Origin: Gammaproteobacteria bacterium
Lineage (GTDB): Bacteria > Pseudomonadota > Gammaproteobacteria > Pseudomonadales > Porticoccaceae
Assembly (NCBI GenBank): GCA_016191205.1
Contig: JACPPB010000010.1
Location: 1-43,763 of the forward strand
Direction: 5' to 3'
Length of the DNA stretch: 43,763 nucleotides
Part shown: positions 23,877 to 33,034 of the stretch, piece after piece
Numbering within the stretch: the stretch's first letter is position 1
Layout of the letters: each line of letters begins with the position of its first letter
Program-made: the position numbers and the translations under genes
Notes under the pieces: model-generated
The model's input: only the letters and a program-made list of their open reading frames with translations
The model's database searches: none
What the model was told of the DNA's origin: nothing

Positions 23877-25835
23877 ATGCCCTTTTTTTCGATGAAAGTC
23901 CTGCGTCACTGCGCGCTCGCGCTCCTGATCACGGCGCTCAGTGCTGGCGCGGCCGGGGCGGCGGACCCGCAGGCCGAAGCCCGACAGGCCTGGCAGCTGC
24001 TCGATTACATCGCCGTGGATTACGCCGGGGCCGTGCGCGGCGGCCAAGTGATCGAACCGGGTGAATACAGCGAGATGCAGGAGTTCGCGGCCACGGTGCG
24101 CACGAAAGTGGCCGCCCTCCCGGCGACGCCGCAGCAAGCTGCGCTGGTGAGCTCGACCGAGCGTCTGCAGGCGGCGGTCGCCGCCCGCGCCGAACCGGAA
24201 GTCATCGCGAAAACGGCGCAGGCACTGGCCGCCGAATTGCTGGCGGTTTACCGCATCGAGGCGGCGCCGACGACCCCGCCGGACGTGGCCAGCGTGGCCC
24301 CGCTTTACGCCCAGCAGTGCGCCGGATGTCACGGGGCCCAGGGCCGCGGAGATGGCCCCATAGCCGCTAGCCTCACGCCGCGGCCGATCGCATTCACCGA
24401 CGCGGAGCGTGCGGCACAGCGCAGTCCCCTGGCGCTGTATCAGGTGATCTCGCAGGGTTTGAACGGCACGGCCATGACCAGCTTTGCCCATCTGTCCGAA
24501 GCCGACCGCTGGGCACTGGCCTTCTACGTCGGGGGATTTGCCTACGACGACGCGGCGCGCAGCCGCGGCGAAATCCTGTGGCGAGAGGATCCGAAGCTGC
24601 ATCAGACGCTCCCGACATTGGCCGCCCTGTCCGGTTCGAGCGAGGCCGAGTTGGGCCAGACGTTGGCGGTGGCACAGGCGCAGGCGATCACCGCGTATTT
24701 GCGTGCTCACCCGGCTGAAGCGGTGCCGCATGCCGCTGTCGGGGCTGGCCCGTTCGCACTCGCGCGGCAACGCCTGGCGGACAGCCTGCAAGCCTATGCG
24801 GCCGGCGATGCCGTGCAAGCCAAGACACTGGCTTTGTCGTCTTACCTGGACGGCGTGGAGCCGGTGGAGCCGACCTTGGCCGGCCGCGATCGTGCTTTGA
24901 TGCGCCAGATCGAAGCGGGCATGGCCCGATTCCGCGATGCGCTGGGGCGCCGTGCGCCGGCCGCCGAGGTGACCGCCACGGCGGCGGAGATCACCGGCTT
25001 GTTTGATCGCGCCGAAGCGGTACTGCAAACGTCCCACACCGATACGACCACAGCCTTCCTGGGTAGCTTCACCATCCTGCTGCGTGAGGGACTGGAAGCG
25101 CTGCTGATCGTCGTGGGCATGATTGCGTTCCTGCGCAAAGCCGAGCGGCGCGAAGTGCTGCCCTACGTCCATGCCGGTTGGGTCGGTGCATTGCTGGCGG
25201 GCGTGCTGACCTGGGCCGTCGCCACGCATCTGGTGGACATCAGCGGCGCCAATCGCGAAGTCACCGAAGGCGTGTCCGCGCTGTTTGCCGCGGTGGTCCT
25301 GTTGAGTGTGGGTATCTGGATGCACCAGAAGAGCCTGGCCGGGCGCTGGCAGCAGTACCTGCACGCCAAGATGTCGGCCGCGCTGACCCGGCGGTCGGCC
25401 CTCTTCCTGTTTTCGCTCGCCTTCATCGCCGTCTACCGCGAAGTGTTCGAGACGATCCTGTTCTTCATCGCCATGTGGAGCGAACAGGCCTCCGGCGCGA
25501 TCTTGGGCGGCCTGCTGGCCGGTGCCCTGGTCCTGGCCGGGGTGGCCTATTGGATGCTGCGCATGAGCAAGCGCCTGCCGATCGGCCAGTTCTTCTCGGC
25601 GAGTTCGATCCTAATCGCGGTGTTGGCCGTGGTCCTGGTCGGCAAGGGCGTCGCGGCCCTGCAGGAGGCGGGCTGGATCGCGCAGGCCCTGGTGGCGGCC
25701 CCGCGTATCGAATGGCTGGGCGTCTATCCCTCTTGGCAATCGCTGCTGGCCCAGTTGACCGTGGCCGTCGTCGCCGTGATCGGCTTCCTCTTCAACATGC
25801 GCTCGCCCGCCCCGGTGCGGACGACCAAGGCCTAA
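23877..25835 (+). CDS. pbrT: PbrT-like lead/iron uptake permease with cytochrome c domain
   Basis: 652 aa from ATG 23877; ATG 23892 and a TTG at 23835 are alternatives, and none has a clear ribosome site. A signal peptide (ALALLITALSAGAAGAA) is followed by a periplasmic part with one haem c motif CAGCH (near residues 144-148) and then an FTR1-type permease of about seven membrane segments. The two REXXE metal motifs are present (LLREGLEALLIV and VYREVFETILF). In pbr operons PbrT imports Pb(II) for controlled efflux; FTR1 relatives import iron. First gene of the plus-strand metal operon; the ATPase gene follows after 6 bp. Confidence 0.88.
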   Translation: MPFFSMKVLRHCALALLITALSAGAAGAADPQAEARQAWQLLDYIAVDYAGAVRGGQVIEPGEYSEMQEFAATVRTKVAALPATPQQAALVSSTERLQAAVAARAEPEVIAKTAQALAAELLAVYRIEAAPTTPPDVASVAPLYAQQCAGCHGAQGRGDGPIAASLTPRPIAFTDAERAAQRSPLALYQVISQGLNGTAMTSFAHLSEADRWALAFYVGGFAYDDAARSRGEILWREDPKLHQTLPTLAALSGSSEAELGQTLAVAQAQAITAYLRAHPAEAVPHAAVGAGPFALARQRLADSLQAYAAGDAVQAKTLALSSYLDGVEPVEPTLAGRDRALMRQIEAGMARFRDALGRRAPAAEVTATAAEITGLFDRAEAVLQTSHTDTTTAFLGSFTILLREGLEALLIVVGMIAFLRKAERREVLPYVHAGWVGALLAGVLTWAVATHLVDISGANREVTEGVSALFAAVVLLSVGIWMHQKSLAGRWQQYLHAKMSAALTRRSALFLFSLAFIAVYREVFETILFFIAMWSEQASGAILGGLLAGALVLAGVAYWMLRMSKRLPIGQFFSASSILIAVLAVVLVGKGVAALQEAGWIAQALVAAPRIEWLGVYPSWQSLLAQLTVAVVAVIGFLFNMRSPAPVRTTKA

Positions 25836-25841
25836 TCCCAC

Positions 25842-28229
25842 ATGAGCCAAGCAGACTCCAGAACCTGTGGTTGTTCGGCGGCCGCAGCGGCTGCCCCCGA
25901 GGCACACCTTCACACGCCCGCCTCGACGGTTTACCGCATCGAGAACATGGACTGTCCGACCGAGGAGGCCTTGATCCGCAGCAAGCTGTCAGGCGTACCG
26001 GGCGTCGAACGCCTGGACTTCAATCTGGTGCAGCGATTGCTGACGGTGCACCACGCCTTGCCGTCGCTGACGCCCGTGGAAGAGGCGCTGGCCGCGATCG
26101 GCATGCGTGCGGTGCCCGTTCAAGGGGCACCGACGGACCAGTCCACGACGCTGGCCATCGCCAAGATGGATTGCCCGACCGAGGAAGCCTTGATCCGGGC
26201 CAAGCTCGGGACGGTGTCGGGGGTATCGAATCTCGATTTCAATCTGGTGCAACGCACCTTGCAGGTCCGCCATACGCCTGATGCCTTGCCCCAGGTGCTG
26301 GCGGCGCTGAGGACGCTCGATTTTGAAGCACACGTCGTGGAGGGCGCCGGTGCCGTGGCGCCGGCGGCGCCGACCCCAACGAAATGGTGGCCGTTGGCGA
26401 TTTCCGCGGTTGCAGCCATCGCCGCCGAAGCGATCTATTGGCTCAACAACGGCAATCACTGGTCCGTCATGGCCTTGGCCCTGGTGGCGATCCTGACGGG
26501 CGGCCTGCCGACCTACAAGAAGGGCTGGATCGCGCTGCGCAACCGCAACCTCAACATGAATGCGTTGATGTCGATTGCGGTCACCGGCGCCATGCTCATC
26601 GGGCACTGGCCCGAAGCGGCGATGGTGATGGTGTTGTTTGCGCTGGCCGAAGTGATCGAGGCCAAGTCCCTGGACCGTGCCCGCAACGCCATCCGTGGGC
26701 TGTTGGACCTCGCGCCGGAACGGGCCACGGTGCAGCAAGCCGATGGCACGTGGCAGGAGATAGATGCCAAGCACGTCATGATCGGCAGCCGGGTGCGCGT
26801 CAAGCCGGGCGAACGGCTTGCGCTCGATGGCGAAGTGCTGGAGGGACGTTCCACCGTCAACCAAGCGCCGATCACCGGTGAGAGCCTGCCAGTGGAAAAA
26901 GCCCCGGGCGACCCGGTATTTGCCGGCACCATCAACGAATCCGGTTCGTTCGAATTTCGCGTTACCGCCACCGCGAGCAACTCCACGCTGGCCCGCATTA
27001 TTCATGCGGTGGAGGCCGCACAAGGCAGTCGCGCACCGACGCAACGCTTTGTCGATCAGTTCGCCCGCTGGTACACCCCGGCCGTATTCGCGGTTGCGCT
27101 TGCCGTGGCCATCGTGCCGCCGCTGGTGGTCGGCGGGCCGTGGCTCGATTGGGTCTACAAGGCCCTGGTGCTCCTGGTGATCGCCTGTCCCTGTGCACTG
27201 GTCATCTCGACCCCGGTGAGCATCGTCAGCGGTCTCGCCGCCGCCGCTCGCCACGGCATCCTCATCAAGGGCGGGGTCTACCTCGAAGGCGGGCGCAAGC
27301 TGCAATGGCTCGCCCTCGACAAGACCGGCACGCTCACCCACGGCAAGCCGGTGCAGACGGATTTCCTGACCTGGAACGAAGCGGTGCCGACCGCCGCGCG
27401 GGAATGGGCTGCCAGTCTGGCTGCGCGCTCCGACCATCCGGTATCGAAGGCGGTCGCGCTGGCCGCGCAGGCCGACGGCGTAGTGCTGCAAGCGGTCAGC
27501 GACTTCGCCGCGCTGCCGGGTCGCGGCGTGCGAGGTCAGATCGATGGCGTGGCCTACCACTTGGGCAATCGCCGATTGATGGAAGAACTGGGCGTCAGCT
27601 CGCCGGAGTTGGAGCGCCGCCTCTCGATGCTGGAAGCCGAGGGCAAGACCGTGGTGATGCTGATCGGAGACAGTCGCGTGCATGCGCTGTTCGCCGTGGC
27701 CGACACCGTCAAGGACAGCAGTCGCCAAGCGATCGCCGAACTGCATGCCCTGGGCGTCAAGACCCTGATGCTGACTGGCGACAATCCGCACACCGCCCAA
27801 GCCATTGCCGCGCAAGTCGGTATCGATCGTGCCCAAGGCAATCTGCTGCCGGAAGACAAGCAACGCGAGGTCGAGCAATTGGCCCGGGCCGGGACGGTGG
27901 GCATGGTGGGCGACGGCATCAACGATGCGCCGGCGCTCGCACAGGCGGACATCGGGTTCGCGATGGGCGCTGCCGGCACCGATACCGCTATCGAGACGGC
28001 CGACGTGGCCCTGATGGACGATGACCTGCGCAAGGTCCCCACCTTCGTGCGCCTCTCGCGCGCCACGGCAAGCGTGTTGATGCAGAACATCGTGCTGGCG
28101 TTGGGCATCAAGGCAATCTTCCTGGTGCTTACTTTTACCGGGCAGGCCACCATGTGGATGGCGGTGTTTGCCGACATGGGCGCCAGCTTGCTGGTGGTGT
28201 TCAACGGGTTGCGGTTGCTGCGCCAATGA
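25842..28229 (+). CDS. pbrA: P1B-type heavy-metal ATPase, PbrA/CadA/ZntA-like
   Basis: 795 aa. After a short Cys-containing leader there are two HMA domains, each with MDCPTEE (C38 and C111). The membrane core has CPC at 449-451 (IACPCALV), the phosphorylation Asp D493 (DKTGTLT), TGES in the actuator and GDGINDAP near 690. CPC with the DCPTEE-type HMA places it among Zn/Cd/Pb exporters. It pumps metal ions from cytoplasm to periplasm using ATP. The two HMA units are strikingly alike (both read LDFNLVQR), implying an internal duplication. Six bases after pbrT, so co-transcribed under PbrR. Confidence 0.92.
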   Translation: MSQADSRTCGCSAAAAAAPEAHLHTPASTVYRIENMDCPTEEALIRSKLSGVPGVERLDFNLVQRLLTVHHALPSLTPVEEALAAIGMRAVPVQGAPTDQSTTLAIAKMDCPTEEALIRAKLGTVSGVSNLDFNLVQRTLQVRHTPDALPQVLAALRTLDFEAHVVEGAGAVAPAAPTPTKWWPLAISAVAAIAAEAIYWLNNGNHWSVMALALVAILTGGLPTYKKGWIALRNRNLNMNALMSIAVTGAMLIGHWPEAAMVMVLFALAEVIEAKSLDRARNAIRGLLDLAPERATVQQADGTWQEIDAKHVMIGSRVRVKPGERLALDGEVLEGRSTVNQAPITGESLPVEKAPGDPVFAGTINESGSFEFRVTATASNSTLARIIHAVEAAQGSRAPTQRFVDQFARWYTPAVFAVALAVAIVPPLVVGGPWLDWVYKALVLLVIACPCALVISTPVSIVSGLAAAARHGILIKGGVYLEGGRKLQWLALDKTGTLTHGKPVQTDFLTWNEAVPTAAREWAASLAARSDHPVSKAVALAAQADGVVLQAVSDFAALPGRGVRGQIDGVAYHLGNRRLMEELGVSSPELERRLSMLEAEGKTVVMLIGDSRVHALFAVADTVKDSSRQAIAELHALGVKTLMLTGDNPHTAQAIAAQVGIDRAQGNLLPEDKQREVEQLARAGTVGMVGDGINDAPALAQADIGFAMGAAGTDTAIETADVALMDDDLRKVPTFVRLSRATASVLMQNIVLALGIKAIFLVLTFTGQATMWMAVFADMGASLLVVFNGLRLLRQ

Positions 28230-28272
28230 CCGAGACGCCTTTTGTTGGGTTGGAAGCAAGGAGGAAGTCCAG

Positions 28273-29451
28273 ATGCGCCTTACCACGCTGATTCGCTACG
28301 GCGTCTACCCCGTCGTCATGACGAGCACGTTCGGTGCCGTCGGGCTCGTGCTGTACGGGACGTTGCCCGCTTGGCCGATGCTGGCGGTGATCGCTGCGCT
28401 CGGCATTGCCGCCGTGGCGTTGCTGGAACGCATCCAACCCTACGAGCGCGACTGGCTGCGCGATCACGGCGATCTGCGGGCCGACTTCTTTCATGGCCTC
28501 TTCAATCTCGGGCTTCTGGCCGGGACGGCCTATGCCTTGCACGCGCTGCGAGGTGCACTGCCGGTGCTGACCCTGTGGCCGACGACCTGGCCGCTTTGGA
28601 CGCAGTTGCTGCTGGCCGGCGCGATCATCGACGTGGCCCTGTACGCCATGCACCGCTTCAGTCACCACGCGCCGTGGGCGTGGCGCCTGCATGCCATCCA
28701 TCACAGCGCCGAGCGGCTATATTGGCTCAATGGTGAACGCCGCCATCCACTCAGCGCGTTACTGATGGCCGGTCCCGGCTTGCTGGTGACGGTCGCCTTG
28801 GGCGCGCCGCCGCACATCCTGAGCGCGTGGCTTACGCTGTTGAGCGTCCAGTTGGCGTTCCAGCACGCCAACCTGGATTACCGCGTCGGTCCACTGCGGC
28901 GCTGGCTCGGCGTGGCCGAGGTGCATCGCTGGCACCACAAGCGCGAGTACGAGGACGCGCAGGTCAACTTTGGTGAATTCTTCATGGTCTGGGACCGCCT
29001 GTTCGGCACCTTCCTCGACCGTCCGGAACCGGTGCGCGCCGACGACGTCGGCTTGCGGGAGGAGACCATGCCAGTCGATTACAGTCGTCAACTCGCCTGG
29101 CCGTTCGTGCAGCCTGGTCAAGCGAAACGTGCGCACGCGTTCGACGTTTATCTGGCGCGCGGGTATGCGGCGCTGCTATCGGGCGACAAGGCGAAGGCGT
29201 ACGCCCTGTTCGAGCAAGCGCACGTGCTCGGCCAGCCGCACACTTGGGCCCACCTCCGCAGCCACATCGCCTTCCTGCGCTGGGCAGTCCTGTATCGGGA
29301 TGGTGGGGAGATCGTCGGGCAACTGCTGCGTATCGTTGCAGCGGGGTTGTTCACCTGGCTGTGGATGCCGCGCGGCAACACCGGCGGCACCACGATGGGC
29401 GCCTTTCGAAGCGCCCCCATTCCACCCGAACTGCGCCGCTGGGCCGCATGA
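28273..29451 (+). CDS. Membrane fatty acid hydroxylase / sterol desaturase family protein
   Basis: 392 aa from ATG 28273, with a strong GGAGG ribosome site. About four membrane segments surround the histidine boxes of the di-iron family: HRFSHHAPW, LHAIHHSAE and VHRWHHKREYED. The C-terminal ~120 residues (after PVDYSRQLAWPF) are an extra soluble region ending in a hydrophobic stretch. Family members hydroxylate or desaturate lipids with O2; the substrate here is unknown. The place between pbrA and the czc genes, 43 bp after pbrA, suggests a membrane-lipid change that accompanies metal stress, which is inference. Confidence 0.82.
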   Translation: MRLTTLIRYGVYPVVMTSTFGAVGLVLYGTLPAWPMLAVIAALGIAAVALLERIQPYERDWLRDHGDLRADFFHGLFNLGLLAGTAYALHALRGALPVLTLWPTTWPLWTQLLLAGAIIDVALYAMHRFSHHAPWAWRLHAIHHSAERLYWLNGERRHPLSALLMAGPGLLVTVALGAPPHILSAWLTLLSVQLAFQHANLDYRVGPLRRWLGVAEVHRWHHKREYEDAQVNFGEFFMVWDRLFGTFLDRPEPVRADDVGLREETMPVDYSRQLAWPFVQPGQAKRAHAFDVYLARGYAALLSGDKAKAYALFEQAHVLGQPHTWAHLRSHIAFLRWAVLYRDGGEIVGQLLRIVAAGLFTWLWMPRGNTGGTTMGAFRSAPIPPELRRWAA

Positions 29452-29454
29452 AAT

Positions 29455-29483
29455 TTCATAACGTCACTGACGCCCGGTATAGT
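29455..29483 (+). promoter_or_regulatory. Possible sigma-70 promoter ahead of the czc cluster
   Basis: TTCATA (29455-29460), 17 bases, TATAGT (29478-29483), directly after the hydroxylase stop and 8 bp before the czcI-like start. The -10 is good (5 of 6) and the -35 is moderate (4 of 6). No MerR-type operator is seen. Confidence 0.4.
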
Positions 29484-29491
29484 TGATCGCT

Positions 29492-29888
29492 ATGTCGTCC
29501 CGACCTGACCGCACCACGATGCTTGCCCGCCTGCGCGCTTCCACGCGCTTGGCGGTGCTGGTGCTGCTGATCTTTGCCCTGAAAGTCGGTGCAGCCCTTG
29601 GGGTTCGCCGCCTGCGCGAAGAACGACTTCGCCGAGTCAAACTTCGGTATCAGTGGCACGCATGGGGTCATTGTGCAAGCGACGGACACAAACGCGGGCG
29701 ATCTTTCCAAGACTTCGTTCCCCCCTGCCGGCACGTGCAGCCATTGTGGCTGCCACCATGCGACGGCGCTGCCGACGAACCCGGTTCTCGTAGTCGTCCC
29801 GATCCCGCCGGATCGCGCTGCCGGCTATCGGTCCGGCCTACCACCCAGCACCTATCTGCGTCTGGAATTGAGGCCACCGATCGCCTGA
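29492..29888 (+). pseudogene. czcI-like small secreted protein, split by a frameshift
   Basis: ATG 29492 opens MSSRPDRTTMLARLRASTRL with a hydrophobic signal (VLVLLIFALKVGAA). The continuation (FAACAKNDFAE, TDTNAGDLSKTSFPPAGTCSHCGCHHATALP, ending ELRPPIA) lies in the next frame. Removing one G from the GGGG run at 29600-29603 joins the two into one protein of about 131 aa. The Cys/His cluster CSHCGCHH and the place directly before czcC match the CzcI-like periplasmic proteins of RND metal-efflux loci. As sequenced the product would be garbled; a sequencing error in the G-run cannot be excluded. Confidence 0.65.
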
Positions 29889-29950
29889 GTGACCGCGTTT
29901 CGCCTTCGGTAATCCGGCCGTTGGCATGTCGTCGACTCAGAGGATTCTCC

Positions 29951-30013
29951 ATGCACTTTGTTCGTTTACCGCGACGGCGTTTTGCCGTGCGGTTGGCCTG
30001 CGCCATGGCGTTG
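29951..30013 (+). pseudogene. czcC: 5' end of czcC, cut by an IS1182-family element
   Basis: ATG 29951 encodes MHFVRLPRRRFAVRLACAMA followed by L, the positively charged start of a signal peptide, then runs into the IS and stops 9 bases later. Joining it to 31811 after removing one copy of CGTTG gives ...ACAMALALALSMPAAAA, a perfect signal peptide continuing into the CzcC body. Confidence 0.85.
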
Positions 30014-31805
30014 AGGCTGTAGAAAAACCCAAATCTACCAAAAAAATCACCGCGCGATCTGCCATAATTTCACTGCGAGATAAAACAAAGGTGGATGCGA
30101 CATGGCACGGTTCAAACCGATACACAAAGGCTTGAAACTGCTGCCGGTCGACTTTGACCGGCAAGTCATTCCGGGCAGTTTCGAATACGCGTTATGCCAC
30201 CTTGTCGATCGCGAGCTTGATCTTTCCGCCTTTCATGCACGCTACAGGAATGACGTCGAAGGCGCATCGGCCTTCGACCCGGCAGTGCTCATCAAAATTA
30301 TCCTTCTGGCCTACAGTCGCGGCATCATCCACAGCCGCAAAATAGAAGCAGCCTGCCGCGAGAACGTGTTGTTTATCGCCGTCTCGGGAGATAGCCAACC
30401 GCACTTCACTACGCTTGCAGCCTTTGTTTCAAACATGGGCGATTTGGTTGCCAAACTGTTTGCTCAGGTCCTGCTCATATGCGATCGCCAGGGATTGATC
30501 GGGCGCGAGATGTTTGCCATCGATGGCGTCAAACTTCCCGCCAATGCCAGCAAAGCGAAATCGGGCACCCGCGCCGATTACCAGCGCCAGCTCGACAGGA
30601 TGGAACTGGCCACCACGCAGATGCTGGAGAAACACAAGAACGCCGACACCGCACCGACAGACGACGCAATAATCAAATGCGAAGCCCGGAAACTGGAACG
30701 CCTGCAAACAGAAGCGCAGCAACTGCGCGACTTTCTCAAGAAGAACCCGGAAGACCGCAAAGGCAGCAAAGGCAGCATCCGCTTATCCAATCGCACCGAT
30801 AATGAATCGGCCAAAATGGCCACCAGCAAAGGCGTGGTTCAAGGCTATACCGGCGTGGCGACGGTTGATGAGAAAACACAGATCATCGTCGATGCGCAGG
30901 CGCATGGCACCGGCTCGGAGCAAGAACTGCTGCTGCCGGCGATCAAAGCGACTGCGGCACTACGCCACGCCAACACGGTGATCACCGCCGACGCTGGCTA
31001 TCATTCAGAAGCCAATCTCAATGCCCTGGCCGGGCAACAGGTCGATGCCTATGTGCCCGACAACGGCTATCGCAAGCGGGATGAACGTTACTCAGACCAG
31101 TACCTGCATGCCGCCAAGCCCGATCCGCTGTGGAACAAGGCCAAACCATCAACAAAATCAAAATGCTTCAAGTCTGCCGATTTCCAGTTGGCAGACGACC
31201 GCTCACACTGTATTTGCCCCGCCGGAAAGCGGCTCTATAGCAACGGCTCGAATTGCACGATCAAGGGTTATGTCGCGTTAAAATTCAGTGGTGCCAAACA
31301 AGATTGTGTGCCGTGCGAGCGACGCAAGGAATGTTTGCGCTCACCCGAAAAGACCCAGATCCGGCAGGTTTCTTTCTTGCAGGGCAAACGTGATACCCGG
31401 GAAAGTCATGTCGACCTGATGAAGGTGAAGATCGATTCCGACGCGGGCCGGGAGATGATCACGCGCCGCTTTGCGACGGTGGAACCGGTGTTTGGCAACC
31501 TGCGTGGTAACAAGCGTCTGCACCGCTTTACGCTGCGCGGGAAAACCAAGGTGGATGGACAGTGGAAGTTGTACTGCATGATGCATAATATCGAGAAGCT
31601 GGCGAATCATGGTTATGCGAGATAATGGGGTTGTAAAAAGGCATTCTCGCCTCTGTATCGCACGAATAAACTTGCCAGATCAGTTGGATTTGCAATGAAA
31701 TTGTGTTAGAAAAACAGGAAGCCAAGAATGAAGACAACGGTTTGGTTTGAAAAAAATCCACCCAAAGCTGAAACAGGTGTTCAGAATGGGGTTTTTCTAC
31801 AGCCT
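30014..31805 (+). mobile_element. Complete IS1182-family insertion sequence (1792 bp) inside czcC
   Basis: The ends carry identical 17-bp inverted repeats AGGCTGTAGAAAAACCC (30014-30030 and 31789-31805). They are flanked by the direct repeat CGTTG (30009-30013 and 31806-31810). One transposase is encoded in the plus direction. About 180 bp of right-hand sequence follows the transposase; it contains no gene. Excision on paper restores czcC exactly, so the insertion is recent. Confidence 0.92.
30102..31625 (+). CDS. IS1182-family transposase
   Basis: 507 aa, full length. N-terminal DUF772-type domain (AFDPAVLIKIILLAYSRGI), a charged coiled middle (RMELATTQMLEKHKNADTA), and a catalytic core with Asp residues in MFAIDGVKLPANAS and ITADAGYHSEAN and the Glu in FATVEPVFGNLRG. 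A zinc-like Cys patch (DCVPCERRKECLRS) is typical of IS1182 transposases. The frame is intact. It moves the surrounding element by acting on its terminal repeats. Confidence 0.92.
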   Translation: MARFKPIHKGLKLLPVDFDRQVIPGSFEYALCHLVDRELDLSAFHARYRNDVEGASAFDPAVLIKIILLAYSRGIIHSRKIEAACRENVLFIAVSGDSQPHFTTLAAFVSNMGDLVAKLFAQVLLICDRQGLIGREMFAIDGVKLPANASKAKSGTRADYQRQLDRMELATTQMLEKHKNADTAPTDDAIIKCEARKLERLQTEAQQLRDFLKKNPEDRKGSKGSIRLSNRTDNESAKMATSKGVVQGYTGVATVDEKTQIIVDAQAHGTGSEQELLLPAIKATAALRHANTVITADAGYHSEANLNALAGQQVDAYVPDNGYRKRDERYSDQYLHAAKPDPLWNKAKPSTKSKCFKSADFQLADDRSHCICPAGKRLYSNGSNCTIKGYVALKFSGAKQDCVPCERRKECLRSPEKTQIRQVSFLQGKRDTRESHVDLMKVKIDSDAGREMITRRFATVEPVFGNLRGNKRLHRFTLRGKTKVDGQWKLYCMMHNIEKLANHGYAR

Positions 31806-33034
31806 CGTTGGCCCTGGCACTATCGATGCCGGCCGCTGCGGCCGATTCCTCCGCGCCAGCGGCACCGCCCGCCATTCGCGAGGCGTTGCAGTCGGCCTGG
31901 CAGCACCACCCCGCCTATCGGGCGACCGAAGCACAGCTAGCCGCCGCCCGGGCTCGCCTCGACGCGGCCCGGCAACCGCTCCACAACCCGGAACTGGAAT
32001 TGGCGTCCGAGGACGAAGGCTCGGAGCGGACCTCTACTGCCGGGCTGAATCTCACCCTGGATCTCAGCGGCAAGCGCCGCGTGCGCCGCGATGCCGCCGC
32101 CGCCCGCGTCGATCTAGCCACGGCCGAAGCTCGGCTGCATCGCCGCGATTTCGCCAAGCAGTGGTTCGGCAGTTGGGCCGCGCTGCAGACCGCCACCGCA
32201 CGCGTGCGCACCGGCGAAAAGCGGCTGGTGTTGATGAGCCGCTTCGCCGAGTTGGCGCAAAAACAGTTCGCCGCGGACGACATCTCCGGCCTGGAACGGG
32301 ACCTGGCGCTGCTGGCTCAGGACGAGGCGCAGGCCGAACAAGCACAACTGATTGCCGAACAGGCCGAGGCCGAAGCACGATTTCGTGCCGCGGGTGGTTC
32401 ACCCGAACTGCTTGCGAACCTCGTGCTTCCCTCCGCAACCTTGTCGCCGCCGATCAGGGCGGACCTCGGCATCGACCAACTAGCGGACTGGCAGGTCGCC
32501 CAAGCCACCGCGTTGGCGGCCGAACGCGACGTCACCGTGGCCCGACGCGATCGCATCGCCGATCCCACGCTGGGCGCCTACGGCGGCCGCAAGCAATACG
32601 ATTCCGGCGGCCCCAGCGAAAACGTGTACGGAGTCACCCTGACCGTCCCGTTGTTCGTGCGCAACTCCTACCGCGCTGAAGTCGTTGCCGCGCAGGCTGA
32701 GGCGGACGCGGCGACCGCCGATGCCGAACGCGTCCGCCTCGAGCTGGAAGCCGACCGACGCCGCGCGATCGACAGTTATGCCGCGGCGCAATCGAGCTGG
32801 ACCCGCTGGCAGGCCAGCCGCGGCACCGACGTCGAGCGCCGCACCACGTTGCTGGAACGGCTGTGGCGCGAAGGCGAGCTGTCCACCGCCGACTACCTGC
32901 AACAGCTCAAGCAGACCGTGGATACGCAACTCGCCGGCGCCGAACTCGAAGCGCGTCTGTGGCGCTCCTACGCCGATTACCTTGCCGCCACCGGCCAGCT
33001 CGAACGCTGGGCCGGCCTGGAGGGCACCCCATGA
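31806..33034 (+). pseudogene. czcC: czcC body (outer-membrane efflux protein) lacking its native start
   Basis: The frame continues from the signal peptide end (LALSMPAAAA) through about 400 codons of a TolC/OMF-type protein: IREALQSAWQHHPAYRATEAQLAAARARLD, NPELELASED, two long coiled-coil halves, and TLLERLWREGELSTADYLQQ near the end. It would form the outer-membrane duct of a CzcCBA pump. The start now lies beyond the IS. The only nearby starts in frame are a TTG at 31808 and an ATG at 31826, which lack the charged n-region and a ribosome site. Export is therefore probably lost unless a host OMF substitutes. The stop overlaps the czcB start (ATGA). Confidence 0.8.

Noticed and set aside
25989-28286. 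Minus-strand open frame (765 codons) across the P-type ATPase gene
   Set aside because: The plus strand carries CPC, DKTGTLT and GDGINDAP. The minus frame is His/Arg-rich shadow sequence.
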